Shown piece by piece: positions 11,618 to 23,027 of a DNA stretch of 64,000 nt. Position numbers and translations under genes: made by a program. Numbering within the stretch: the first letter of the stretch is position 1; every line of letters starts with the position of its first letter. The notes beneath the pieces are model-generated. The model was not told the DNA's origin and did not search any database. It was given only the letters and a program-made list of their open reading frames with translations. Source of the DNA: Flaccisagitta enflata (lineage: Eukaryota > Chaetognatha > Sagittoidea > Aphragmophora); assembly GCA_965153355.1 (NCBI GenBank), contig OZ231126.1, positions 31,620,001 through 31,684,000 of the forward strand, written 5' to 3'.

Positions 11618-12398
11618 TTCTCCGTTGTACCATTCTCAAGTAATATCCATGAGCTTCAATGCTACATGTTTGTTTTGTCAAAAAATGTTCGGGAAGTGTA
11701 AGTCCAAGGGGGTCAAAGGTCAGGGGGTCAAAGTATGATCCCCCACGGGGGTCAAAATTTCAAAGTTTTCAAAATTAAAATCTGATTGCAGATTTGGATT
11801 CCTCTCAAAAAAGTAGCAAAAGAACGTACTCTTCTTTTTTTTCATTTCTCATTTTAAGTGGGTCAAAATTGGGGTCAAAGGTCACAAGTGACCCCAATCT
11901 GACCTCACGTGAGGTCAAAAATGAACACGCGGATAATCAAAATTCTGGGACCAGTTTTAGAATCCTCATAAATAATGAGTTGATAGTTATCACTGTCAAT
12001 TTCAGATTTTCCCAGAAAATGTCTGTGAAAAAAATATTAACCTATAGAGCTAATTTGAGGTCGGGGGGTGGGGGCATGTTTGTAGCTGAAAGGGCATATT
12101 TGAGGCCTGGAGAGCTGATTTTAGATCTGGAGGGCAGATTTGAGGTCTGGAGAGCTGATTTTAGGTCTTTATGGCCAAAATGTTAATTGAATAGGCTAAC
12201 TCAAGGGCTTTGAGGGCAAAAATCAGGCCTGAGAGTGCTGATTTGAGGCCCGGAGGGTCTTTGGGGTGATGGTTGGGCAGACAGGTGGACAGATGGACAG
12301 AAGGATAGACAGATGGACAGATGTCTGAAAATCAACCCCTGTGGCCTACAGTTTCCTATAATTGTGCTACCAGAATCACATCTTTAACTGATGAGATA
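11618..12398 (+). repeat. left arm of 780-bp inverted repeat
   Basis: Mirrored at 14443-15216. Includes gaccccaatctgacctcacg, agagctgattttag(a/g)tct units and ggacagatggacagaaggat. Confidence 0.9.
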
Positions 12399-12629
12399 AA
12401 AAGTAGCAAAAGAAAGTACTCTTCTTTTTTTTCATTTGTCATTTTAATTAGGTCAAAATTGGGGTCAAAGGTCATGAGTGACCCCAATCTGATCACACAA
12501 GAGGTCAAAAATAAAAATGCGGATAATCCAAATTCTGAGACCAGTTTTGGAATCCCCATGAAAAATTAGTTGATAGTTATTACTGTCATTTTCAAGTTTT
12601 CTCAGAAAATGTCTGTTAAAAATGACAAT
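12398..12629 (+). repeat. direct partial duplication of 11806-12034
   Basis: Starts aagtagcaaaagaaagtact and shares tcaaaattggggtcaaaggt and cagaaaatgtctgt. More diverged than the inverted arms are from each other. Confidence 0.8.
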
Positions 12630-12784
12630 ATTTGTCATGATGCACAACAGGGTCCTAACAGAAATCTAGACTCGCTATGTATTCTGAATCTACTTAAAAA
12701 GAACACAGCTCCTAAGCATATATATTTAATATAGATATGGCCTTTCTGACTTTTGATCATCCTGTAAAGTCAAATTAAGCTTTT

Positions 12785-12975
12785 GGGCAGGGGGACGAAG
12801 TCCTGTTGAATACGGGGAATTTTGTTTGTTTGTTCATTTGTCTGTAGTTGTATCCCCCCCCTCCCTTGAGCTCTAATCAACCCTTTCAGGCCTCCAACTA
12901 ACCCTCTTGGCCCTCAAGATGGTCCTCACAGGCCTGACTTAAAATGACTTATAATGACTTAAAATGGATTTTGGG
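12785..12975 (+). mobile_element. family B copy, right end truncated
   Basis: GGGCAGGGGGACGAAGTCCTG and gaatacgggg, then pyrimidine-rich sequence and a few AGGCCT-type units. No closing arm. Confidence 0.5.
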
Positions 12976-13344
12976 AAGGAGCTGTGTCATTAAATAAAAA
13001 CAAAAACTGATTTGTACTTGTCAAACTCTGGGGACATAGCGGGTAGCTCACCTTACCTCACCACAACCTGGTTTAGCCATGATGAACCTTCCTCCTACGC
13101 TTCCTTTTTTTTACACAAGTTTTTTCAGCGAAAAAAAGTTACCCATACATCATTATGTCCATAAATGACAGGAATTTATTAAATTTGAAATTTGATTTTT
13201 TTGCCTAATTTACCGCATGAGCTTTAATCAAACCTAGGTCGAAAATTCCAACAATGCTTTTTTGCTCGCTTTCCCGAGGAACCACTTCATGTTTACCTCT
13301 CTACTGTGAGCCCAAAAAGCTTAATAATGCAAAAAAAGTAATAG
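12976..13344. other. no feature seen
   Basis: Low-complexity AT-rich sequence between a family B fragment and the next copy. Confidence 0.4.
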
Positions 13345-13896
13345 CAGCCCAAGGGCAGTAAATGGTCAGTGGTACCTGTGCCCTGTTTGAGTAGTGTGTG
13401 ATTTGAGTTGAAGGGAAGCAGGGCAGCGGCCCCAAAGCGGAAATCTGCCCGTCTTTCCATCCATCCATCCGTCCGTTCTACCAGAAAGCCCAATTCTAAG
13501 CAGTGTGGCCCAAATATAAGCAAAAATGGCCCAAATCCAAGCATAATGGCCCAAATCCAAGCAAAATGGTCCTAAACTGGTCAGAACCTAGATATCAGAG
13601 GCTACAATACAGGTCTAATGGGCCAAAATGATGGAACCAAGGCCACTATTGGGGTTTCTGGCTATATTTGGGCCATTTTGCTTGAATTTAGGCCATTCTG
13701 CATGGATTTGGGCCATTTTGCTAGAATTTGGGCCATATTGCTTGGATTTGGGAGAATTTGGGTCAGAATAAGCCCCAAAGGAGACAAAGCCCTGATGGGG
13801 GGGACGGACGGACGGATGGACGTATGGATGGACAGATTCTCCCTGTGTTCTAGAGGACTTTGTCCCCTTAGGGACTGCTGCCCAAAAAACAGACCG
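13345..13896 (-). mobile_element. family B copy with ggcccaaatccaagca units
   Basis: Tail (aagggcagtaaatggtcagt) and CAGGGCAGCGGCCCCAAAG at the left; gtgttctagaggactttgtc and CTGCTGCCCAAAAAAC at the right. The interior has ~19-bp units (atggcccaaatccaagcaaa) in both orientations. Confidence 0.65.
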
Positions 13897-14129
13897 ACCC
13901 ATGGACTGACCGAGCCACCAACAAAGCAGGGCGTGGAGTCACGCAGCACTTGACTAGCAAGTCACAAGGCCCTCTTCCATTTCATTCAGTTTGGTATTAG
14001 AGTGGGTTTAATTTGGGCATTCGAATGAATCATTATTTCCATGCATTTTCATGTTCTATTCGCATATCAAGAGCCTAATCTCATTGGAAAATTGATCTGG
14101 ACTTGATCTAGGCACTCCATCATTAATGC

Positions 14130-14407
14130 TGTAGTTGTATAGAATTACTATGAAAGTTGGACAAAATTACTACTCAACCCAATCTAAGCAAAGGACAAGA
14201 GCCTTTGGAGCTCTCAATGGTGTTTAATCCGGACCCATCACAACTATCCTTATATCTTTTGTTTGAAACTTCCCTTTTCAGAATTGATCATAAGTTCCTT
14301 CAAAAGTCATGTATCATTTTGAAAATTGTCACCAATTTCCGCCCAAACTTGAGATGGAACAAATTTCTCTCATAACTCCAGGAATCAATTCTATACAACC
14401 ACAGCAT
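14130..14407. repeat. short inverted repeat flanking 240 bp
   Basis: tgctgtagttgtatagaatt (14130-14149) is mirrored by aattctatacaaccacagca (14388-14407) with one mismatch. Possibly a small TIR element. Confidence 0.5.
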
Positions 14408-14442
14408 TGAATCCCACTTTATCGGATTTCAATAAACCAACA

Positions 14443-15216
14443 AATCTTATCAGTTAAAGATGTGATTCTGGTAGCACAATTATAGGAAACTGTAGGCCAC
14501 AGGGGTTAATTTTCAGACATCCGTCCATCTGTCTATCCTTCTGTCCATCTGTCCAGTGTCCACCTGTCTGCCCAACCATCACCCCAAAGACCCTCAGGGC
14601 CTCAAATCAGCACTCTCAGGCCTGATTTTTGCCCTCAAAGCCCTTGAGTTAGCCTATTTTAATTCTCAATTTGGCCATAAAGACCTAAAATCAGCTCTCC
14701 AGACCTCAAATCTGCCCTCCAGATCTAAAATCAGCTCTCCAGGCCTCAAATATGCCCTTTCAGCTACAAACATGCCCCCACCCCCCGACCTCAAATTAGC
14801 TCTATAGGTTAATATTTTTTTCACAGACATTTTCTGGGAAAATCTGAAATTGACAGTAATAACTATCAACTCATTACTTATGAGGATTCCAAAACTGGTC
14901 CCAGAATTTTGATTATCCGCGTTATTTTTGACCTCACGTGAGGTCAGATTGGGGTCACTTGTGACCTTTGACCCCAATTTTGACCCACTTAAAATGAGAA
15001 ATGAAAAAAAAGAAGAGTACTTTTTTGAGAGGAATCCAAATCTGTAATCAGATTTTAATTTTGAAAACTTTGAAATTTTGACCCCTGTGGGGGATCATAC
15101 TTTGACCCCCTGACCTTTGACCCCCTTGGACTTACACTTCCCGAACATTTTTTGACAAAACAAACATGTAGCATTGAAGCTCATGGACAGTACTTGAGAA
15201 TGGTACAACGGAGAAA
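14443..15216 (-). repeat. right arm of 780-bp inverted repeat
   Basis: Reverse complement of 11618-12398 with few differences. The long ORF at 14666-14977 is just the mirror of that at 11794-12186. Confidence 0.9.
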
Positions 15217-15349
15217 TGACATTTATCCCATAGTCAGTGGCCTACTATAACAAAACTTTTTACACGACAACCTTGGCCGCATGTGAGTGGAAATGGGATT
15301 TGACGTTTCCACGTCCATGTACGTTGATGGCAAACTAGTAGATTTTTTC

Positions 15350-16545
15350 GACTAGCTCCTCACACTACCAGCCAAAACACGGAATGAGTTGAGGTAGAAT
15401 AATCGTCTCTCACTTTGATAGTTTTTGGGTCATTGTTGTGTGTACAATATAAATCTAAAGGGAACTAAATCACTTTTGGGGCGGTTTTTGAAATATATGC
15501 AAAAATGACGTAAATTTAATACATTTTTCATCATAAATCTTTCTTGTGATGTTTTCTGGTATATTTGACTGCAGATTTGGATTCAGCGAGTGCTTTGCGG
15601 TTTGTTTGATGTGTCACACTATATAGTTTTGAAAAAGAAATGAAAAGTTAATTTTTTTATCATATTGCTATAAAATACATTTATTATCAATGATTTTATA
15701 AAAGAATAAGCTTTTACTTCTTTTTCAAAAGTATATAGTGTGACACATTTTTTACAAAAGTATGTATGACAAAAATCACTATTTTTATACAGTTTATAAG
15801 TAAAAACTACAAATTAGTTTCTATTGGGACACCAAATCTATCGGACACTAGTTAAGAGGTGATAGTCCTACAAAATCTAGCTCCCCTATGACGCTGCTTT
15901 TGAAACGTACATAGGCTATGGACCCCCCAAGACTTTCTCCCTATCCATCTATAACTAGGCCCCTGACTAGCTCCTCACACTACCAGCCAAAACACGGAAT
16001 GAGTTGAGGTAGAATAATCGTCTCTCACTTTGATAGTTTTTGGGTCATTGTTGTGTGTACAATATAAATCTAAAGGGAACATTTTTCATCATAAATCTTT
16101 TTTGTGATGTTTTCTGGTATTTTTGACTGCAGATTTGGATTCAGCGAGTGCTTTGCGGTTTGTTTGATGTGTCACACTATATAGTTTTGAAAAAGAAATG
16201 AAAAGTTAATTTTTTTATCATATTGCTATAAAATTCATTTATTATCAATGCTTTTATAAAAGAATAAGCTTTTACTTCTTTTTCAAAAGTATATAGTGTG
16301 ACATATCAAACAAACCGCAAGCCACCCACTGAATCCAAATCTGGGGTCAAAAATACTAAAATGAATCATCACAAAGAGTTATGATGAAAAATGCATTAAA
16401 TCTGTACTATTTTTGTATATATTTCAAATGCGCCCCAAGAATGATTTAGTTCTTTTCAGATTTGTATTATACACACCACAAGGACTCAAAACCTATCAGA
16501 GTTGTAGACGATCATTTCAGGTCAACTCATTCCGTGTTCTGGCGG
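15350..16545. repeat. foldback element interrupted by a duplicated left arm
   Basis: 15350-15747 recurs as 15965-16303 (direct, lacking about 67 bp), and 16304-16545 mirrors 15350-15630. gtcacactatata..gtatatagtgtgac marks the fold. The 220-bp repeat lies between the two direct copies. Confidence 0.85.
15749..15967 (+). repeat. 220-bp direct repeat, right copy
   Basis: Matches 11370-11589 with about one base indel. It sits inside a foldback element (15350-16545). Confidence 0.9.
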
Positions 16546-16760
16546 ACAGTGCTCAGTCACCAACAGCAGTGAAGTTGTCAAATGAATTGCCGACGCGTTG
16601 GTCACTCGATGGCATGGATTAAGTAAGTGGATTAGGTGGGATTTCTGCGGGATTGATTGTTCTTTTTCTCTGTCTTTCCCATTGAAAAAAAAACGCAATT
16701 GTATAGGGGAGTAAAACAATTCCAGAAAAGAAACATTCAAACTTGCTTATTGCCCTTTTT

Positions 16761-17320
16761 GGGCAGCGGCCCCGAAGGGGACAAAGTCTTGTAGAACACA
16801 GGGGGAATCTGTCCGTCCGTACGTACATACCTACGTACGTACATCTGTCCGTACGTCCACCCCCCCCCCTGCCCCATCCTCAGGGCTTCGTCTCCTTTGG
16901 GCCCAAATCCAAGCAAAATGACCCAAATCCAGGCAAAATAGGCCAAATCCAGGCAAAATAGCCCAAATCTAGGCAAATTTGGCCAAATCTGGTTAGAAAA
17001 CCTTAATTCTGGCCTGATTTCTATCATTTTAGCCCCTTTAACTTAGATTCTGGCTTCTAAAACCTACATCCTAACATTAGAGACCCAGATCCTGACCTCT
17101 GGGACCCAGATCCTGACCTCCAAGACCTAGGTTTTAGCCTCAGAGACCCAAATCCTGAATTCAGAGACTCAATATCTGGCCTCTGAGACCAACAAACTGG
17201 TCTCTGAGACCCAGATTCTGGCCTCCGAAACCCGGATCCTGGCCTGCTCCTCCCTCAACTTAACCTACAAACTATTCAAGAAGGGCAAGGGTACCATTGT
17301 CCATATACTGCCTTTTGTCA
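16761..17320 (+). mobile_element. family B copy with two unit types
   Basis: GGGCAGCGGCCCCGAAGGGG start, then ccaaatccaggcaaaat units (16905-16990) and ~25-bp units like agacccagatcctgacctc (17040-17240). A decayed tail (aagggcaagggtaccattg) follows. The second arm is missing. Confidence 0.6.
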
Positions 17321-17589
17321 TATCTGCATGGTATTCAATGAAAATTTGAATAACAGGGCATCCTTGACTACGCCGAATCAGGAACACCCAATTTTTGATT
17401 TCAACAATGGGCTAAATTTGTTGATTCTTGTTATATCAACACCCCCTGAAAATTTCAGGGTCCTAAATGAACGCGACCAAAAAGCATATTGGATTTGAAA
17501 TTCTCTAAAATAATGCAAATGCGGTAAATTCACTTTTCATGGTCATTTTATTTTTGTTACTCGTTGCAATCTTGGTTTGAAGATCAAAT

Positions 17590-18231
17590 CAATAAATGAG
17601 TGAATGCATGAATTCGTTTTTTGAAAACAAAAAACTAACAATTTTCATCTTTTCAAGTGAAGGCCACGATTTAACCATGGTAGGTCGTAATATAGCTCGA
17701 CGCAGTTTTGACCTTTCTCTTCTTTGCTCCATCACGGTTTTGTACAGGTACTGTTGACAACAGTGTTGTTGCTGTTCGTCTTTGGTAATAAGCTGGACGC
17801 AGTGTTTGGCTACCGCGTTTGTGACATGGCAGTTTACCGCAAATTGGCAAAGGCGCTGGAACTGTTCGTCAGTTTCCCATTCTTTGAGTTCTTTTGAAAG
17901 GAAAAGCGGGTCGATGTTGAGAAGTTGAAACAGCAATCGTGTTTGCGGACCAGAGGCGAGATCTTTTAGCTGGGTATGTTCGTCAATTGGGACAACTGGC
18001 TTCAGAGGCGCTGGTGAGAGAAATTCATTAGATGTTGCTGCGAGGGATTGGGCAATGATCTTTTTTTCCGCCTGGGTCAAATTGTATGAAATCAGCGTAA
18101 GGAATGAGAACTCGGGTGAAAGGAACTGGTGATGTCTTTTGAAGGTATTTTTGACAGCATCGACAAGACGGCCGTCAAATTTGTCAATAGTGTGAAACTT
18201 TTTTGAGTTAACGCCGGAAATGAAAGTTGTT
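17590..18231 (-). pseudogene. partial uncharacterised coding sequence (family seen in arthropod genomes), 3' part
   Basis: An open frame of about 213 codons runs on the minus strand from the stop upstream of 18231 to a stop near 17590. Its sequence complexity is protein-like, unlike the repeat ORFs nearby. Visible pieces: FDGRLVDAVKNTFKRHHQF, LTQAEKKIIAQSLAATS, LLFQLLNIDPLFLSKELKEW and VTNAVAKHC followed by TKDEQQQH. From memory, this order (FLS..P.EW.., V.ND.AERGV-like, TKDEEQ-Q) resembles an uncharacterised protein family common as multicopy ORFs in spiders and other arthropods; function unknown. There is no good start codon, and the 5' part is displaced by a repeat, so it is probably a fragment or pseudogene. 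Confidence 0.55.
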
Positions 18232-18267
18232 TACTTGAAGGTCCAATGAACACGTTCATTAGACCTA

Positions 18268-18487
18268 AGTTGCGTGCGTCAGCATTTTCAAAAAAAGCCA
18301 GGCAGACAGACAGACATGACTTTTTTTTTTCAAAACGACAGTTAAAATAGTTTTTTACTACTCCAAGCTTTTTATCTACTACTCAAAAACAAGAAAAACT
18401 CAATAAAAATCCTTTAAAACAACTTTGTGACCAACCGACAGACCAACAAACCAAAAAGTGGCTTATAGAGTCGCGTAGCACGCGACT
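18268..18487 (+). mobile_element. family A (HINE-like) copy A6, inserted between two coding fragments
   Basis: It begins with AGTTGCGTGC (18268) and ends with GAGTCGCGTAGCACGCGACT then GA, with GACCAACCGACAGACC simple repeat before the hairpin. The ends are partly complementary. It separates the two pieces of the uncharacterised coding sequence. Confidence 0.65.
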
Positions 18488-18900
18488 GAAAACCAACGCT
18501 TTGACGATATGGAACAAGGACAACTTGGAACTTGCAAAATTGATGTAGTTTCTGCACATACTCCTCTGGATAACCCCTTTGCTCGCAATACCGTGGCATC
18601 TTCGGAACATAGAGTCCACTTTGGGCAAGGCACGTTTCTGATACTGCTACTGGGCAAAGGGAATCCATGAATGTGAAGCACAAGTTCCGCCAGTTCCCGC
18701 CGATCGCTTCTTGCTTTAGGATCTCGCATCATGTAGTAACAGCTCTCTCTGAGTTCATCCAAAGCTTCATTCATGAAGTCATTGTCGTAGTTGATTCTGA
18801 GTGGCGGAACCGCCACGCGATCAATTTTCTTTCACCTTGTCCGGAAGCTTTTGAATTCCCCCTTTGTCGGGGATTTTGTTGCCCCGAAGATGAATTTAAA
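18488..18900 (-). pseudogene. partial uncharacterised coding sequence, 5' part, frame-broken
   Basis: On the minus strand one frame reads KIDRVAVPPLRINYDNDF, EALDELRESCYYM and SDRRELAELVLHIHG. Around 18660 the protein-like signal seems to move to another frame (SGLYVPKMPRYC, GYPEEYVQKLHQF). A stop lies just upstream (about 18834), where a third frame reads FIFGATKSPTKGEF. These pieces look like the N-terminal half of the fragment at 17590-18231, with frameshifts, or with unseen introns. RRELAELV matches my memory of the same arthropod family. Confidence 0.45.
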
Positions 18901-19177
18901 AGCAGGTTTCTCTAACAAGTCGACGGTGTGTAAACGGGGATACTATCAACATAACCGTAAAGGGAACTAACTCTTACGGACAAAATTAAACATTGGTTTT
19001 ATGCTGATGTTAGGTTAGTTTGAAATGCCTTGATATCTTGGCTATCATTGTCAACATTAGCATAAACGTTAATTCCTTAGGACTGGTATCGTTGTTACAA
19101 AAGCGCGTCATGGTCGCCATGGTATTTGTCTTGTTCAGTCATAGTCGGCATTGATAAAGATAGAGACTGCAGTTTAG

Positions 19178-19197
19178 CCATTGTTATTGTTGTTGTT

Positions 19198-19245
<48 letters not shown>

Positions 19246-19290
19246 ATTGTTGTAGTTATCGTTATTGTTGTAGTTATTGGTTTTGTTATT
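19178..19290. repeat. (GTT)n/(ATT)n microsatellite
   Basis: GTT array with ATT and AGTT interruptions. Confidence 0.95.
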
Positions 19291-19671
19291 GTTTTTTGTT
19301 TTTTTGCTGCTTGTGGAAAAAGTGATGAAAAAATCCGTTTTTGTGACCTAATTGTACAAAATTTCTGCCCCAAAAGCACAACTGAGTCGTGATAATTTAT
19401 AGATAGTCAGCCCATTTCAAATTTCATGCCGCTACACAGGTTTCTCACGGGTCTATATCGAGATAATGCATAAAAATGCAAAAATACGCCTTTTACCGCT
19501 TTTTAAATACTCCAAGGTCCATATGCTTTTTGGTTTCGGTTATTTATCATCCTGAAATTTTCAGGGCACATTATACTAATGAAGTTCAACATTTCTAGCC
19601 CATTGTAGCTACTGTGGAATGAAAAAAAGTGTTCTTGAATCGGCGTAATCCTGGACAGAAGGAAAGCAGGT

Positions 19672-19870
19672 AGAGGGACGAACGGATGGACGGACAGACG
19701 GACGGACAGACGGATGGACAGACAGACGGTCAGACGGACGGACAGATTCCCCCTGTGTTCTACAGGACTTTGTCCCCTTCGGGGCCGCTGCCCTGCTCCC
19801 TCTCAACTTAAATCACTCACTACTCAAGCAGGGCACGGGTAACGCTGACCACTTACTGCCTTTGGGCTGC
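19672..19870 (+). mobile_element. family B copy, left part missing
   Basis: GGACGGACAGACGG simple repeat, gtgttctacaggactttgtc, CCCCTTCGGGGCCGCTGCCC, then the tail with gggcacgggtaacgctgacc. Confidence 0.65.
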
Positions 19871-20194
19871 TATTTCCTTTGATATAGGGCCTCTTTTTGT
19901 CACCAAAAATGAGGAAATATTAGACGCTGAGAAGGTTTCTTTTCTTGCCGAAAGAACTTGTGTAAAACTGAAAACTGCACTATACAAATGATGATTGAAT
20001 TCATTAGGCCAGCTACAATTAGTTTCATTCACCCCCACACAGTGGGCCTTAACTAGGTATGAGTTTAAAAAAATCCCTAATGGTAGTGACTTGTATGAGT
20101 ACGTACAATTTATAGTGGAGAATTGATGTAAATCTTTAAAAAAAAATTTTTGCAAAAATTGTTAAAGGGTATCAATCTTTTTTTTATATCTACT

Positions 20195-20451
20195 AATATA
20201 TCTCAAAGATATATCAGTTTCAAAATTCTGACTCAAGATTCACATTCTTGGTGAAATTTCCAATCATTTGATAGGTCACACTATGTACTTTCATGAAAAA
20301 ATAAGATTTTCATATTTCAGGCCAGCGTTGCTTTCTTTGGCATAGAAAATGAAAATCTTTTTTTTTTCATGAAAGTATATAGTGTGACCTATCAAATGCT
20401 TGGAAATTTCACCAAGAATGTGAATCTTGAGTTAGAATTTTGAAACTGATA
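20195..20451. repeat. foldback, ~95-bp arms
   Basis: gatatatcagtttcaaaatt...tatgtactttcatg is mirrored by catgaaagtatatagtgtga...ttttgaaactgatat. The loop is about 60 bp. Confidence 0.85.
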
Positions 20452-21006
20452 TACAGGGTGTTTCACATCAAACAGGACAAAATAAAACAATGTATTTCTG
20501 CTTCTTAATGTGCAAAATCATTTCTGAAAACTGTTTCAAAGAGATAACTTCAGACAATTTTTGAATGATACAGACTTTTGCTAGCCATGGTTGACATAAA
20601 CCCTTGGCAAAACCATAATACAAGGTTTCTCTTCAGATTTTCCATGCCATATCCAAACATAGATGACAAAAAATGGTCAGAAATGGTTGTCAGTTTAGCT
20701 AGGACAATAAAGATTGGGATTTCCTCATGACTTTTATCAATATTGTATCATTCACCATAGTTATTCAATGTTTTGTCAATACACATGAATTTTTCTTTTG
20801 GCGAATCATGCAAAAAAGTCTCTAGACCCAACCGGTAATCCGATGAATTCGCCTCGAATCCTTCGCCTCGGAATTCAGCGCCTGGATTCCTCCGCCTTGG
20901 AATCCAGCGCCGCACCGATCCCACCGCCTCTGGAAGAATTCGCCCCCCTAGTTCTATCTATCAAAAAAACAAGAGGGAAAGAAGCAAGTGGACGAGTGAT
21001 GATGAA

Positions 21007-21140
21007 GATGAAACATAAAAAAAAAGAAAGAAAGAAAGAAAGAAAGATAAGGAAAGAAGGAAAGAAATAAAGTAAGAAAGAATAATGATGGTGATGATGA
21101 TGAGGATGTTGATTATGATGATGATGGTAAGAGATAACGA
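21007..21140. repeat. (AAAG)n and (GAT)n microsatellites
   Basis: AAAG units (21007-21075) followed by ATGATG-rich sequence (21083-21127). Confidence 0.85.
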
Positions 21141-21183
21141 CAAGTGCAGTATGCCATTCCAATCCATTCGATCGATGCATCAC

Positions 21184-21185
<2 letters not shown>

Positions 21186-21267
<82 letters not shown>
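21186..21267. repeat. (GA)n microsatellite
   Basis: About 40 GA units inside the TIR element at 20452-21732. Confidence 0.97.
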
Positions 21268-21268
<1 letters not shown>

Positions 21269-21720
21269 CTAGAGATTCCTCAAGTGAGGAATGCATCCAA
21301 TCAGAGCAAGCAGGGGAGGAGGGGAAGAGGAAAAGAAAGGCGCGAAATGTCATTGTCGTTATTGTAATCGTTGTTGTTGTCGTCTGGGTGAGTCTGGGTA
21401 AAACTGGTTTGGACTGGTTAGGACTGCTGCATGTGAGCGTGAGGCTGTCTGATGTGAGGGAGTAGAAACTAGCAAATATGTTGACATCCAGATGGTTATT
21501 TTAAAGATGCTTGTCAAAACATAACAAATCAAGCAAAAACTCGAAGTGAAAACCATACCTTGCTTTGAACAATACAAAAGGATTCAATTTTTTTGATGAG
21601 CCTTTGACAAGTTACAGATAAAACAATCGTTTTTCAAGAGCTTTCTGAATCTGTTTGCAAAATCATTCTACTATTTCTAGAAGCTGGGATACATCGTTTT
21701 CTTTGGTCCTGTTTAACATG

Positions 21721-22723
21721 GTACTCCCTGTATTCTTGCAAAATTTTTCAAGGGAAATTTTTTATTAAGGATTTACATCAATTCTCTACTATAAATTATA
21801 CCTATTCATACAAGTCACTACCATTGGGGATTTTTTTAAACTCATACCCAGTTAAGGCCCACTGTGCCCAAAATTGCTGCAGAAGATTTTCTCAAAATGA
21901 CACACTTGCAGAAAGTTTCGAAAGCTAGTACAAAAACCAAAAATCAGGTATATTCAAATCGGCACTCGATGATTGAGAACCGATATTGCCGCTCTCTTTT
22001 TTTTTTTTCCTTTTTTTTTTCTTTTGCTCCCAATTCTGTGAACCTTCCATTGAATTCTATGGTAGTTTGAGGGGGTGGTGGAGATAAATGTGGGCAGTTC
22101 ACAGAGTAAGATATGGACAGGAGGGATACAACCTCATTTGTGAATTCCATTCAGTGTTACGTTTCCTTGACTATTAACGTTCACTATCAAACATTTCTAC
22201 CTCATCATCTTCATCATCTCGGTACTCCCTGTATTCTTGCAAAATTTTTCAAGGGAAATTTTTTATTAAGGATTTACATCAATTCTCTACTATAAATTAT
22301 ACCTATTCATACAAGTCACTACCATTGGGGATTTTTTTAAACTCATACCCAGTTAAGGCCCACTGTGCCCAAAATTGCTGCAGAAGATTTTCTCAAAATG
22401 ACACACTTGCAGAAAGTTTCGAAAGCTAGTACAAAAACCAAAAATCAGGTATATTCAAATCGGCACTCGATGATTGAGAACCGATATTGCCGCTCTCTTT
22501 TTTTTTTTTTCCTTTTTTTTTTCTTTTGCTCCCAATTCTGTGAACCTTCCATTGAATTCTATGGTAGTTTGAGGGGGTGGTGGAGATAAATGTGGGCAGT
22601 TCACAGAGTAAGATATGGACAGGAGGGATACAACCTCATTTGTGAATTCCATTCAGTGTTTCGTTTCCTTGACTATTAACGTTCACTATCAAACATTTCT
22701 ACCTCATCATCTTCATCATCTCG
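21721..22723 (+). repeat. 501-bp tandem duplication, near identical
   Basis: 21721-22221 and 22222-22723 differ by an extra T in a T-run and a few substitutions (for example gtgttacg versus gtgtttcg). The unit starts at gtactccctgta, the last bases of the TIR element. Confidence 0.93.
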
Positions 22724-22835
22724 AATGTCGAACATTTAGCAGTTTAAAGTTAAAACTTAAAAAGTAGTAAATTGAGATATGTGTAGATAAGACTTTCCAA
22801 TTTCTAACAGTCTACTTCACGATGGGAGATTCAGG

Positions 22836-22842
<7 letters not shown>

Positions 22843-22920
<78 letters not shown>
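22843..22920. repeat. (GA)n microsatellite
   Basis: CACA then about 38 GA units with one interruption. Confidence 0.97.
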
Positions 22921-23027
22921 TTGTGAAAGGCAGTAAAAAGCGTCCATTTCCGGACCGGTAATTTAAACACGCGATTTTATTTTTGAGAATGCATTTTTAA
23001 GGCCAGTTGTATCCAGTATACTAGTAA

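Larger units (their letters stand above)
20452..21732. mobile_element. non-autonomous DNA transposon with TA termini, ~1.28 kb
   Basis: Left end TACAGGGTGTTTCACATCAA ACAGGAC; right end, reversed, TACAGGGAGTACCATGTTAA ACAGGAC. The TIRs continue for about 50-100 bp with mismatches. The TA at each edge suits an IS630/Tc1-type insertion. The interior holds microsatellites and no transposase. Confidence 0.7.
20037..21866. repeat. outer inverted repeat, ~130-bp arms
   Basis: cagtgggccttaac...gcaaaaatt (20037-20160) is mirrored by 21733-21866 (ttgcaaaatttttcaagg...gttaaggcccactgtg). Inside lie a small palindrome and a TA-flanked TIR element. Confidence 0.8.

Noticed and set aside
13618-13953. Overlapping ORFs on both strands across a family B copy
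   Set aside because: Formed by the ~19-bp unit array in mirrored orientation; no conserved protein content.
11370-15967. The 220-bp direct repeats as LTRs of a retrotransposon
   Set aside because: No reverse transcriptase, integrase, primer-binding site or TG..CA ends, and the interior is an inverted repeat plus family B.
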